Below, one piece after another: positions 53,658 through 64,000 of a DNA stretch of 64,000 nt. Source of the DNA: Loripinus fragilis (lineage: Eukaryota; Mollusca; Bivalvia; Lucinida; Lucinidae); NCBI GenBank assembly GCA_964019695.1, contig OZ026520.1, positions 21,342,130 to 21,406,129 on the forward strand. Direction: 5' to 3'. The notes below the pieces were generated by a model. That model did not search any database. It saw nothing but the letters and a program-made list of their open reading frames with translations, and was not told the origin of the DNA. The stretch's first letter is position 1. The number at the start of each line of letters is the position of its first letter. The position numbers and the translations under genes are program-made.

Positions 53658-55434
53658 TGCGACAGTTCGGGTTCGTGCCGCCAATGGGCTTTGAACCGCG
53701 AGGCTGGGTGTACACGGAGATTGCGGGGTGCAGGGTTACCGCTAGTGCTGCCGTTGCCGAATGGCCACTGCAGTCCAAGCGATGTCTGCTACGCTTCGGG
53801 GACAGAAGCTATTTATAGAGTGTTGTAATAAGTGCCGCTAAGTACCTAGCCCTGTTCTAGAGCCAGTATCGAATTCGGCCCTTAATACCACTGCTGATAG
53901 TATGGTTCCCAAAGCGTCCCACAAGCCACAAGCACACCCACGAGACCAGGGGATACCAAATGTTGCAGATTGGGGGAATTAGCTCGAACTGGTATCCTGG
54001 AGGGTCTCCTGTCACGGGGTCCGGTCTAGTTAAACTATTTCTTGAATACTCTAACTAGACACGTAAAGTTTTATCTTCTATAAATGACAAGTCCGAACAC
54101 AGTTGTAAAAGTTCCCAAAGTTTATATAATAAAGGTTTACCGAAAGAGTTTCCAAAAGTATATTTTCTTTGTATTTGATCTTTTATAAGTCTATTATATT
54201 TTCAGTTCATAAATACATGTATAAATTTTCATATAAGCAATACAGTTCTAACATCTTCTAAACAATAAAGTACTTTTCCTATCTAAGATTCTCCTGTCAG
54301 TTCTGCTCATTAAATTCCTGTTCTAAATCCGATATAAATACTCAAAGTCTCATTAACTCAAAGTCTCTTTAGTTCAAAGTATATTCAATTCACTAATTCA
54401 AAGTATCTTTAATTCATAGCTTTATTCAAAATAATATTTATTCAAAGTATTATTTATTCAAAGTCTTATTAATTCAAACACTCCTTAATTTAAAGTATAT
54501 TCTAACTCAAAGCATCTTTAATCCAAAGCTCCATTAATACAAAGTTACTATAGCAAAGTATGCGTTAAATATTTCTAAGTCAATTCAGCCTTCTATTTCC
54601 ATAGATAAAGTTCAAAGTTATAAATTAAGATTCACTTCCCTTCAATTCCTCTTTTCCTCAGTTTGAATATTCCAACATAATCCAAGTTCACAATATTAAG
54701 CTATCTCAAAGTTGGAGAATAGCTGAGTCCAAAACCTGTATTAGGATAAAATTCCTTAGCAAGACTAGATCTTATGCAAGACTTAAATCATATCACAGAC
54801 TAGACTATACAGGACTAAATCCAAAGCAAGACTAACGTACCACTATTTTCCCAAAGTATTTATATGTTTCGACCCAAAGAAGTGACATTACTCAATTGAG
54901 GAAGCCATCCTGCCAAAATCTAAGTTTGACCAAAGAGAGTGATTATCTTCAAAGATTAGTGAAACATTTCCTGTGCTCAAAGTGACAAACATCATTTAGC
55001 TGTCTTAGATCAATCAGTTAATTACCAAGTTTCCTGTCAAACATCCAAGCTACTCAGATCTAAGTGATTAGTATCAATCATTTCACACCTGAGCATTCCT
55101 GCTAAATATCTGTGACACAGAGTTGAGATCATGCCACCAATTAAGTTCCAATTAACCAATTTCCTGAGTGAACAATAAACAATCAAAACTGACATATTAT
55201 TATGAGCAGAACGTGATCAGAACTATCATCAAAATTAATGTACTGTATCAATAACATTTTGCAAACAGTGTTTCAATTAAAATTCAGTTATGAAATCTTA
55301 AAATATTTCAAATATACCTTTTTTTCTATTTTTCATGATTATTTATATTTTCAACATATATATTTTTTTATTATTTATTCATTTTATTTTATTATTTTTA
55401 TATACAAAATGGGCAGAATTGTCACACTGTGACA
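53658..55434 (-). repeat. 3' LTR
   Basis: Same length as the 5' LTR. The two differences I found are one in the GAACCGCG/AAGGCTG region and one in TTAATTC/TAAACAC. The ORF ending GRIVTL at 55238-55432 is simply LTR sequence repeated at 62292. Confidence 0.9.
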
Positions 55435-55450
55435 GATTTCCCCTACCTTT
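55435..55450 (-). promoter_or_regulatory. Polypurine-tract candidate
   Basis: AAAGGTAGGGGAAATC directly abuts the TGTCACAG start of the 3' LTR on the minus strand, the expected place for plus-strand priming. Confidence 0.6.
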
Positions 55451-58400
55451 ATAAAGTTTGTCCCCAAACTTTTCATGATCGGACCAACATGCAATCATAT
55501 GATATCTACAATATATACAGTATACACCCATGGGTTTTACCTCAGATTACAGACATCTGTGCAATATTTGGGTTCTTTTGACCTTAATATGCAAGATGTA
55601 CTACTATTAACTTAATATCAGAACTAGAATGCAATAAAATCAAACTTGAAAAGCTGAAATACATGTAAGGTAGTAAATATGATTGCAAAGAAATTTTATA
55701 GCTTCTTTGCAATAGTGTCAAGCACTGTCTTAATGTCTATTTTCACAGTTTCAGTCTATTCACAAGCCAACATTGGATTGTACAGTCCTCTGCTAACATA
55801 CAACTTTATACATCTGTTTAATACAAAAATGTGACCCGTCTATTCATGAAATTCCCAATATGCTAGTGCATGTGTGTTTGTATGTGTTGCAAAAGTTCTA
55901 TCTTTTGAAAATCTACTGTTTGTAATTTAGAAGGTGGATGTAATTTGGACATTTTGGATGTAAAGGCACTAAAAACATAAATACTGTCAACTAATATCTG
56001 ACAAAGCAAGGGCATGGGTTGAAATGTACAGTGACGTCTTCTGTACAAATCATAGCACTATGAAACACCAAAGTAATACTGTGGTAAGGAAATTTGCCCT
56101 TAAATTATCAAAGATTAGCCCACCAATAGTGATGCTAAATTAGGGTCAGTTTCTGCATATGTTTTACCTGATGTAGTTGTTATTGCTTCCTCTTTTGCAT
56201 TCTTCTCAGCATCCTGATCTGATTTTCTTACCATTGTTTTGTCCTACCTAAACTGCTTTTCTATTTACCTTTACCTTTGTGGTTTCACTACCTTGTTACC
56301 TAGTTTTGTTTGCTTACCATGATGAAATCCATTTATCTGCGCTTTGTGACGGCAAGCAATGGTATCTCGATCATTGATTAAGCTGAACCCTTTTGTTGGA
56401 TCTTAGAAGATCCAGTTTTCTTACCATTTTCCAGAATTTGCCTTATTGACTTTCTGAGGTCTTTGTTGCTTACCAGCTTTCTGTGACCCATCTCTTTGTC
56501 TTACAGATTGACTATCCTGTTTTACATGGTTTAGTTTGTTGTGAACTCTTTGGTTCATACTGCCTTTCTGGCTGAGATCTTCGATCTATATTTCTAATAA
56601 ATTATATTTGCACTAAGCTACAATACTACATTGTTGTGCTACTGCTTTATTTTTCCTACCTTATTTTTGCTGTTATACCGATTCATGTACCTTTTGCTCA
56701 TAAGGGAGATGATCCTTTGGTTGCAACATAGTATCACTCTTCAGTCTCAATTCCCTGTCATTTTGCATGAAAAAGTACTGTACTGAGTTGACTGTGTTGC
56801 TGGTGTAAACCTAGATAAACCATCATAATACCTAATAGCAGCTCAGGCCCTTTGCATTAGGTCCTGAGAGCTCGCAAGATATATGATTTCTTTCACTGTT
56901 GGTACTGGCTAGTTAATTGATGCTAGATTTTGAACATTTCAGCTATAGGCTTGTACTAACCTACTCATGAAGATCATATCTATATCACTCGGGATTGGTC
57001 CCATAGCTCAATACCTACTGACTATTTCACACATGACCACAGAAGCTCTGGCATTCTGTGTTCTAAATGGAAATGAACTAACCTACTTTGAGTAAAGTCA
57101 TCCCCTACTAGGATACTGTATGTTTAAACGTATCCTTAGTTTTGGGTAGACCACTCACTATCCGTCTGTCACCTACCGAATACATCATCTACAATACAGC
57201 TCATGGTTGCAAAGGAGGAGGTTTAGCACTTACGGCTCATTTGGACCGCCTGCACACCCCACAATCTCATACCTAGCCTCATGTCAGTGCTCACTATGAC
57301 CAAGAGTACAAAAAGTACCTGGCAGTTTGCATTGTAAGAGGGCCAAATAGTACCTGTTGTGGAGCACAGTGGATAAGTCCAACCAGAACCCAAGTGATTA
57401 CCACCATCTATGCAGTCATGATTCAATTTCAGAAGCTCATTTCTAAGGCATTTTAAAAGGCCAAGTTTCTACCTCTCTTGGAGTGGAAGTGCTTCAGCAC
57501 CCCCTCCTCCAACTCTTAGTTGTAGGATTCAGTACCCACTGCAGACTCTCTGGTACCCTACGATAAGCATGACACCGATAGATGAGCCTGAAATCAGAGC
57601 AAACAGTCCGGAATCCTCACCCCCATCTATCTCGACTTCAACAGCTATCATCACCTCAGCATCACGCTCACAAATAGAGTTCAGATTAGTCCGAGCATAC
57701 TCACCAGAACTGTTATTATGCCTAATCATTCTACTGATGAAATGATACTATACCTTTGCCTAGAGAGAAGTTTCGTGAACTAGATTTATGTCTTCTTACG
57801 AAATTATAGCTTTGGAGAAGAAGTCCCCAGCGACCTAGTCTACCCTGACTATCATTCAGTGTCTACTGATATTTTATTGACATCTTGTCTGTGAAAAACA
57901 CTTACTTTTAGCCAGGTATTGCCTATTATGCCGAAAACCTTCTACCAATGCTAGTTCTGTCTGCCGCTTAAGCTCATTGTCTCTAAAGGCACTTTGGATG
58001 TTGCTTACCTTCATGTTTTTAGCTAAGCACGAACCTTATGGAATATTTGGAACTATGTATAGCTATAAGTCCTTATCAAACTGAGGAAAAAGTACAATTG
58101 GTGCTTTACCTTTTGCTTATGTACTTAAAGTTGCACCTATTTGGTTGTGTTCAGCTTTATGTACTTGGCTCTGTGCAGTATACAATGTTTGTATGTACTG
58201 TATTTACCAATGTATGTATGAAAACCTGTTTTGAGTAATATTGTGTAGATGGTTTTGAAATTTATATGTAAAATAGTGAACTAATTTTTGGGAATGTTTC
58301 AATCAGTGGTCACCTACGGTCACATATAAAACAGACATATAAAGAAGCATGCACACAATAGACTGCACTCACCAATCTGTGATGGTTTATGATACAACTT

Positions 58401-58499
58401 CTTGTTGCTGTATTCTTCCTCGTCTGTTGCTCTGTGACTTCTGGTCCGCTGTTGATTCCCTGATGATCTGGATCCACCAGTTATCCTAAGCGAATTAAT
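55451..58499 (-). other. Interior of the LTR element, no gene recognised
   Basis: About 3 kb, pyrimidine-rich on the plus strand. Both strands have frequent stops; nothing resembling the protease, integrase or reverse transcriptase motifs was seen. A TATA-containing, CAAAGT-free sequence distinguishes it from the LTR. Confidence 0.5.
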
Positions 58500-58507
58500 T
58501 TCCTCAC

Positions 58508-59212
58508 CAGAGTTGGGGTAATTAAAATTGTAATTGTAATTAATTGTAATTTAATTACATTTTCTAAAGTAATTGCATGTAATTGTAATTAAGAGATTTC
58601 TTTAATTACAGTAATTGAATGTAATTAATTACATGGCCAAAAATGGGAGTAATTAACAATTACTTTCAATTACTTTTAAATTACTTTTCAGATCAGTTAT
58701 GAACTTCCGTTACTAAATATTATCATAGATACTTAAAATACGGCTAAATGAATTGTTCTTGGCCTTTGTAAATGCATATATCATTTGCTGTACTAGTTGA
58801 GTGCAACATGAAACAAATATGAATTGGGACTAGTCATGCTAGTATCTATAAACAAAAAATAGAATATAACAATTTTACTGCAGACACAGACTGTATGTTA
58901 CTTCTACTATTCCTTTTTTAAGCAATTTATTTGTCCTTTGTTTCTTCTGCTTATGAAAGATATGGCTTAGTGACAATCAACCTTTAATAGCTACATTGTA
59001 TACCTAAACAATACAAAAACAAAGAAGGTGTGAAAATCTCAACAACAGTATTTACGCAGACAATAGTGTTGGTTAGTGAATTGACTCCTTGAAGGCATTT
59101 TGTTAAATTTTCACACCTATGATGATAGGATCAACACACTCATATGCTTAGGTGCATGACCCAATCTATCCACTACACTATTTAAAGCCCTTAAACTGCT
59201 CATTTGCCATTT

Positions 59213-59260
<48 letters not shown>

Positions 59261-59281
59261 GTAGTAGTAGTAGTAGTAGTA

Positions 59282-59360
<79 letters not shown>

Positions 59361-60146
59361 TCATCATCATCATTATCATCATCATCATAAAATTAATAAT
59401 CATAAAATGTGATTCAGAAAATTAAATTGAATTTCACTCATTCAGTAAACCTTGGGTCCATCATTGTTAATAACAAATAAAAATAATAAAAATAAAATAG
59501 ATGTTCCAGTGTTGACATAACTAGAGCCAAGCCAGCATTTCTACAGGCTAGTGATGTTTTAGTTTGTCACTACCTGATATACCTTATTGTACTTTTTTGC
59601 CAACTTTCAGAACTCATAGGGCCGTATAGATTTTTATGAACACTTTTTGAAAACAGTTATTTTCTGGTATATAAGCTAGCTTCACAAAATAATTTCCATG
59701 GTTAATCTTTGTAATACTTTTGTTCTGCGGTTAACAGCTAGTTTGAGAACTTTGGCAATTTATCCCCCCCCCCCAAAAAAAAAATAGTTTCTGTATTTTC
59801 TCTTGTCTGATCATGTCATCAGTCACAAAAAACAACAACTGATTTTGTACATGTCTTTTCAACTTATTAATAGACATATATTGAATTTAGAATATCAAGG
59901 TTACTAAGACTTTTAGGAGATTTTAATTCATTTCAAATATCTAAAATTGAAATTAAAATCTGATGAAGCTATCAAAGTACAGTGAAATGTAATTGTAATG
60001 TAATTAATTACATTTGGCAAAGTAATTGTATGTAATTAATTACTTTGCTCAAAAGCCATGTAATTGTAATTGTAATTTAATTGAACAATTTCCAATGTAA
60101 TTGTATGTAATTAATTACTTTTTCAAAGTAATTGACCCCAAGTCTG
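58508..60146. mobile_element. hAT-type non-autonomous element nested in the LTR element
   Basis: Termini CAGAGTTGGGG and CAGACTTGGGG (reverse complement of the right end) are flanked by a perfect 8-base duplication, TTCCTCAC, at 58500-58507 and 60147-60154. Subterminal regions are dense AATTAC/GTAATT repeats. The 1639-base interior has a long trinucleotide array and no transposase. Confidence 0.88.
59213..59390 (+). repeat. (AAT)n microsatellite with AGT and ATC interruptions
   Basis: About 145 bases of AAT repeats interrupted once by eight or so AGT units, ending in ATC repeats. All frames are open, giving spurious Asn/Ile/Leu runs that are not genes. Confidence 0.97.
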
Positions 60147-60369
60147 TTCCTCACTGAATGACTTATTTAAAAAAAATGCTCTGCTTTGAATTGCCACAAA
60201 AACACTTCTTGAACACTTCTGAATGATAATTGAACACTTTTAAATGATGCTAAATTAAACACTTTTTAATACTATATTGAACACTTTCGTGTGATAATTG
60301 ACACTAGATAATTTCTTATCACTGATTATAATTGCTTAATCTTAACACTTGATTTCCTTAAGATCTAAC

Positions 60370-60560
60370 CTTTTGTATACTGTCGACTGGAAAAATTTTG
60401 CGTGTCAAACAGTGAAGACCCAGATGAGACTCTGTGTGAATTATCAGGGTTTGCACTGCTTACAATGATGGAAATAATTTCCAAGGGCCGTAATGCAATA
60501 ACATTTGTTGTCCCTTAAAATTAATGCAAAAATAGACTGAGTCAAATTGTATTTTAAGAT
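60370..60560. mobile_element. MITE-F relative inside the LTR element interior
   Basis: GTCAAACAGTGAAGACCCAG and AGGGTTTGCACTGCTTAC, then CCAGTATACAAAGTGC. Confidence 0.55.
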
Positions 60561-60690
60561 TCCACCAGTATACAAAGTGCTAAAATTGCCACTAATTTAA
60601 TTTTTATTCAAATAATAATGAAAACACTAGCTCCTAAATGCACTTGAATTTTTCCACAAATAGAATTGTGCTGAATTCCGATTGATTTTA

Positions 60691-60709
60691 CCCGTGTAAT
60701 CTCCTACCA
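60691..60709 (-). promoter_or_regulatory. Primer-binding-site candidate
   Basis: Two bases (AG) after the 5' LTR comes TGGTAGGAGATTACACGGG. The leading TGG pairs with a tRNA CCA end. Which tRNA would match ATCTCCTACCA was not determined. Confidence 0.55.
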
Positions 60710-60711
60710 CT

Positions 60712-62488
60712 TGCGACAGTTCGGGTTCGTGCCGCCAATGGGCTTTGAACCGCAAGGCTGGGTGTACACGGAGATTGCGGGGTGCAGGGTTACCGCTAGT
60801 GCTGCCGTTGCCGAATGGCCACTGCAGTCCAAGCGATGTCTGCTACGCTTCGGGGACAGAAGCTATTTATAGAGTGTTGTAATAAGTGCCGCTAAGTACC
60901 TAGCCCTGTTCTAGAGCCAGTATCGAATTCGGCCCTTAATACCACTGCTGATAGTATGGTTCCCAAAGCGTCCCACAAGCCACAAGCACACCCACGAGAC
61001 CAGGGGATACCAAATGTTGCAGATTGGGGGAATTAGCTCGAACTGGTATCCTGGAGGGTCTCCTGTCACGGGGTCCGGTCTAGTTAAACTATTTCTTGAA
61101 TACTCTAACTAGACACGTAAAGTTTTATCTTCTATAAATGACAAGTCCGAACACAGTTGTAAAAGTTCCCAAAGTTTATATAATAAAGGTTTACCGAAAG
61201 AGTTTCCAAAAGTATATTTTCTTTGTATTTGATCTTTTATAAGTCTATTATATTTTCAGTTCATAAATACATGTATAAATTTTCATATAAGCAATACAGT
61301 TCTAACATCTTCTAAACAATAAAGTACTTTTCCTATCTAAGATTCTCCTGTCAGTTCTGCTCATTAAATTCCTGTTCTAAATCCGATATAAATACTCAAA
61401 GTCTCATTAACTCAAAGTCTCTTTAGTTCAAAGTATATTCAATTCACTAATTCAAAGTATCTTTAATTCATAGCTTTATTCAAAATAATATTTATTCAAA
61501 GTATTATTTATTCAAAGTCTTATTAATTTAAACACTCCTTAATTTAAAGTATATTCTAACTCAAAGCATCTTTAATCCAAAGCTCCATTAATACAAAGTT
61601 ACTATAGCAAAGTATGCGTTAAATATTTCTAAGTCAATTCAGCCTTCTATTTCCATAGATAAAGTTCAAAGTTATAAATTAAGATTCACTTCCCTTCAAT
61701 TCCTCTTTTCCTCAGTTTGAATATTCCAACATAATCCAAGTTCACAATATTAAGCTATCTCAAAGTTGGAGAATAGCTGAGTCCAAAACCTGTATTAGGA
61801 TAAAATTCCTTAGCAAGACTAGATCTTATGCAAGACTTAAATCATATCACAGACTAGACTATACAGGACTAAATCCAAAGCAAGACTAACGTACCACTAT
61901 TTTCCCAAAGTATTTATATGTTTCGACCCAAAGAAGTGACATTACTCAATTGAGGAAGCCATCCTGCCAAAATCTAAGTTTGACCAAAGAGAGTGATTAT
62001 CTTCAAAGATTAGTGAAACATTTCCTGTGCTCAAAGTGACAAACATCATTTAGCTGTCTTAGATCAATCAGTTAATTACCAAGTTTCCTGTCAAACATCC
62101 AAGCTACTCAGATCTAAGTGATTAGTATCAATCATTTCACACCTGAGCATTCCTGCTAAATATCTGTGACACAGAGTTGAGATCATGCCACCAATTAAGT
62201 TCCAATTAACCAATTTCCTGAGTGAACAATAAACAATCAAAACTGACATATTATTATGAGCAGAACGTGATCAGAACTATCATCAAAATTAATGTACTGT
62301 ATCAATAACATTTTGCAAACAGTGTTTCAATTAAAATTCAGTTATGAAATCTTAAAATATTTCAAATATACCTTTTTTTCTATTTTTCATGATTATTTAT
62401 ATTTTCAACATATATATTTTTTTATTATTTATTCATTTTATTTTATTATTTTTATATACAAAATGGGCAGAATTGTCACACTGTGACA
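60712..62488 (-). repeat. 5' LTR
   Basis: On the minus strand it begins TGTCACAGTGTGACA, itself a small palindrome, then a TA-rich stretch with TATA-like sequence, and ends AACTGTCGCA. A run of degenerate CAAAGT-containing 15-base repeats fills part of the middle. Confidence 0.9.
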
Positions 62489-62564
62489 TATTCCTGAAAT
62501 AATTTTTTAAACATTTATTTTGAAATAATTTATAAGTAAACAACAAAAAGGTGTGCTAAAAGGC

Positions 62565-63460
62565 CATTTGAATAATTCTTATCTTGGGTCCAGAAAATTG
62601 TTAATTTATTTTATATATAATATTTTATACATGTACCCTAGCATTGTCTTTGAGGGGTTTCTAATTGAAATTGCCTCGATGAGTAATTTGCAGAAGTGCC
62701 TATCTGTGGACAAATATAAACCTAACATATACCACCTATTAATTTAAATTTATAGACTTATTTGAAGTTTTCACAGGTATGTTTAAACCAATAGAGATAA
62801 AAAACTTTGACAATGGCTCTGGATAAAATGACTAACTTATTCGCTATTTTTCTCAATTCTCAGCAAAAGTATACTATGTTTGTGGGCACTCATCTGAAGA
62901 GTCTCGCCAAGATGCTTTCATTGTACATAGGGAGATACACTTTCATGCAGAAATATGCAAAGATTTCAGTGTTTTTGGACAAAAGGAAGCATGTTATCTA
63001 ACACCATGTGTAACCTGTATTGCAGAGAACTGGTTAAGGGTTTTAAGATGACAGTAATATAGCTTATATTATACCAATTTTCTGTAAATTAATGCCGATG
63101 TTACATGGTAAAGGGTACTTGTACATGTATATACAGTAGTCATCGGCATTACACTGTTGATTTCAGTGAGTACTAATACCATAAAAGAGATTAGTCAATG
63201 TACTCCGAAGCCTCACTGTCGTTATTGTACCTTTAGAAGTTATGTCAACAAATGGCCTGTTTAAGGCAATCTTTAAATGATTAATGAGGTCAAGTTTAAG
63301 ACATAAACAAACAATGTGTATATTTTAACCTGAACAAGAGTCAATTCAGATTAATTAAATTGACATTATAGTATGGCAAGATTAGAACAAATTAAAGTGC
63401 CGAGGGTATAAAGGTACGAAAGAATTTTTTGATCAGGAAGAAAAAATTGAAGTCGAAAGT
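62565..63460 (+). other. Unassigned region with one candidate open frame
   Basis: From about 62835 to 63050 a Met-less frame is rich in Cys and His (KVYYVCGHSSEES, then EACYLTPCVTC). An AG acceptor (CTCAG) lies at 62863. Also a short inverted pair TAATGCCGATG/CATCGGCATTA at 63092-63150. Confidence 0.3.
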
Positions 63461-63462
63461 TG

Positions 63463-63645
63463 CTTGGTTGATTTGATTCATTATGTTCCAGTCAACAATT
63501 TTTCAGTTATGTCGGGCTGGGTCTTCCTGGGTTGAACCAGTACTAAGCAAGGATTACCGTGTCTTGCTCAAGGACACAACATGGCTCCAACCCGCGGCTC
63601 CTCAGTCTCGAGTCAAGCACTCTATCACTGAGCCACTGTGCTCCC
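63463..63645 (-). mobile_element. tRNA-headed SINE (S9)
   Basis: Minus-strand full copy. The target duplication is TGAAGTCGAAAGTTG (63448-63462) and TGAAGTCAAAAGTTG (63646-63660), 14 of 15 identical. Confidence 0.88.
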
Positions 63646-63660
63646 TGAAGTCAAAAGTTG

Positions 63661-64000
63661 AGTTGGAAAATTGAGAAAAAAAACCCCCCTAACCATCATA
63701 ATGGAATATTGTACATTACATGTACGTCCATGTGTTGTATTTTCAAGCAAATTCACTCAATGGACTAACAAAATTAATAGTAGGGGACATATTCTAAAGT
63801 CTACCCAAATTATCAACACTTTATCAAATGACATTGTGTCTGCTAGTGATATAAGGCCATGCAATAAACTATTGGTTTACAGAGTTATAGCAAGGCAATG
63901 TAATGCAATGACATCTGTTGTTACGTTTATTAAAAGATGGCAAAATCCTGACGTTTTCACGCCCATAAATGCGATTTTTAAGTAATTTTGATGTCATGTT
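63661..64000 (+). other. Window end, nothing recognised
   Basis: A 104-codon plus-strand frame (63671-63985, including TSVVTFIKRWQNPD) is open but resembles nothing I know and has no splice context. Confidence 0.35.

Larger units (their letters stand above)
53658..62488 (-). mobile_element. LTR retrotransposon lacking recognisable genes
   Basis: Two direct 1777-base repeats (53658-55434 and 60712-62488), each starting TG and ending CA, flank a 5277-base interior. The outer flanks carry TATT target duplications (53654-53657 and 62489-62492). On the minus strand a primer-binding-site candidate follows the 5' LTR and a polypurine tract precedes the 3' LTR, so it is transcribed leftward. I saw only two base differences between the LTRs, implying recent insertion. 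After removing a nested hAT element the interior is about 3.6 kb and shows no open frame above about 70 codons, so it looks non-autonomous. It landed inside a MITE-E copy. Confidence 0.88.

Noticed and set aside
55238..55432. 64-codon frame repeated at 62292
   Set aside because: Identical because it is in the two LTRs; low-complexity Phe/Tyr/Ile composition without retroelement motifs.
59152..59425. Open frames encoding poly-Asn, poly-Ile, poly-Leu
   Set aside because: They are three readings of an (AAT)n microsatellite, with no start context or splice signals.
53658..62488. Segmental duplication or assembly artefact
   Set aside because: TG...CA ends, the TATT duplication, the primer-binding-site and polypurine candidates, and the interrupted MITE-E fit an LTR element better.

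Overview
This is eukaryotic, animal-type nuclear DNA: AT-rich, mostly intronic or intergenic, with GT-AG introns and a dense layer of small transposons. The mix of tRNA-headed SINEs, many hairpin MITE families, foldback palindromes and degenerate non-LTR retrotransposons suggests a marine invertebrate, most likely a bivalve mollusc. That is inference from repeat style, because no marker gene fixes the species.

Three host genes are supported. (1) Bases 997-3695, + strand: the last two coding exons of a gene that begins before the window; they encode a basic C-terminus of unknown identity. (2) Bases 17125-37500, - strand: a complete ten-exon gene of 1605 coding bases (534 residues) for a probably mitochondrial amino-acid dehydrogenase of the Glu/Leu/Phe/Val family. 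I rebuilt it exon by exon; every junction is GT-AG and in phase. It keeps both active-site lysines and a GxGxxG nucleotide-binding loop, but glycine stands where the family has its catalytic aspartate. Part of exon 4 is tandemly duplicated as an in-frame 78-base candidate cassette exon whose acceptor, and most of whose donor, come from a MITE. (3) Bases 46212-46397, + strand: a first coding exon holding a whole SH3 domain; the rest of that gene was not found.

Layout. 1-17 kb: the end of gene 1, then a field of MITEs, SINEs, foldback palindromes and a hAT element. 17-37.5 kb: the dehydrogenase gene, its introns filled with the same families. 37.5-46 kb: a degenerate LINE nested in a MITE, long inverted repeats and a GC-richer repeat family. 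46-53 kb: the SH3 exon, a second LINE 3' end and more MITEs. 53.6-62.5 kb: an 8.8-kb LTR retrotransposon on the - strand with nearly identical 1777-bp LTRs, a TATT target duplication, a primer-binding site and a polypurine tract but no visible gag or pol; a 1.64-kb hAT-type element with a perfect 8-bp target duplication sits inside it. 62.5-64 kb: a possible small cysteine-rich open frame and one more SINE.

The strongest leads are the duplicated exon and the aspartate loss in the dehydrogenase, the transposon ends lying at three of its splice donors, the coding-less but young LTR element, and a foldback family with a conserved core beside unrelated palindromes. All homology calls come from reading the sequence; no database search was run.
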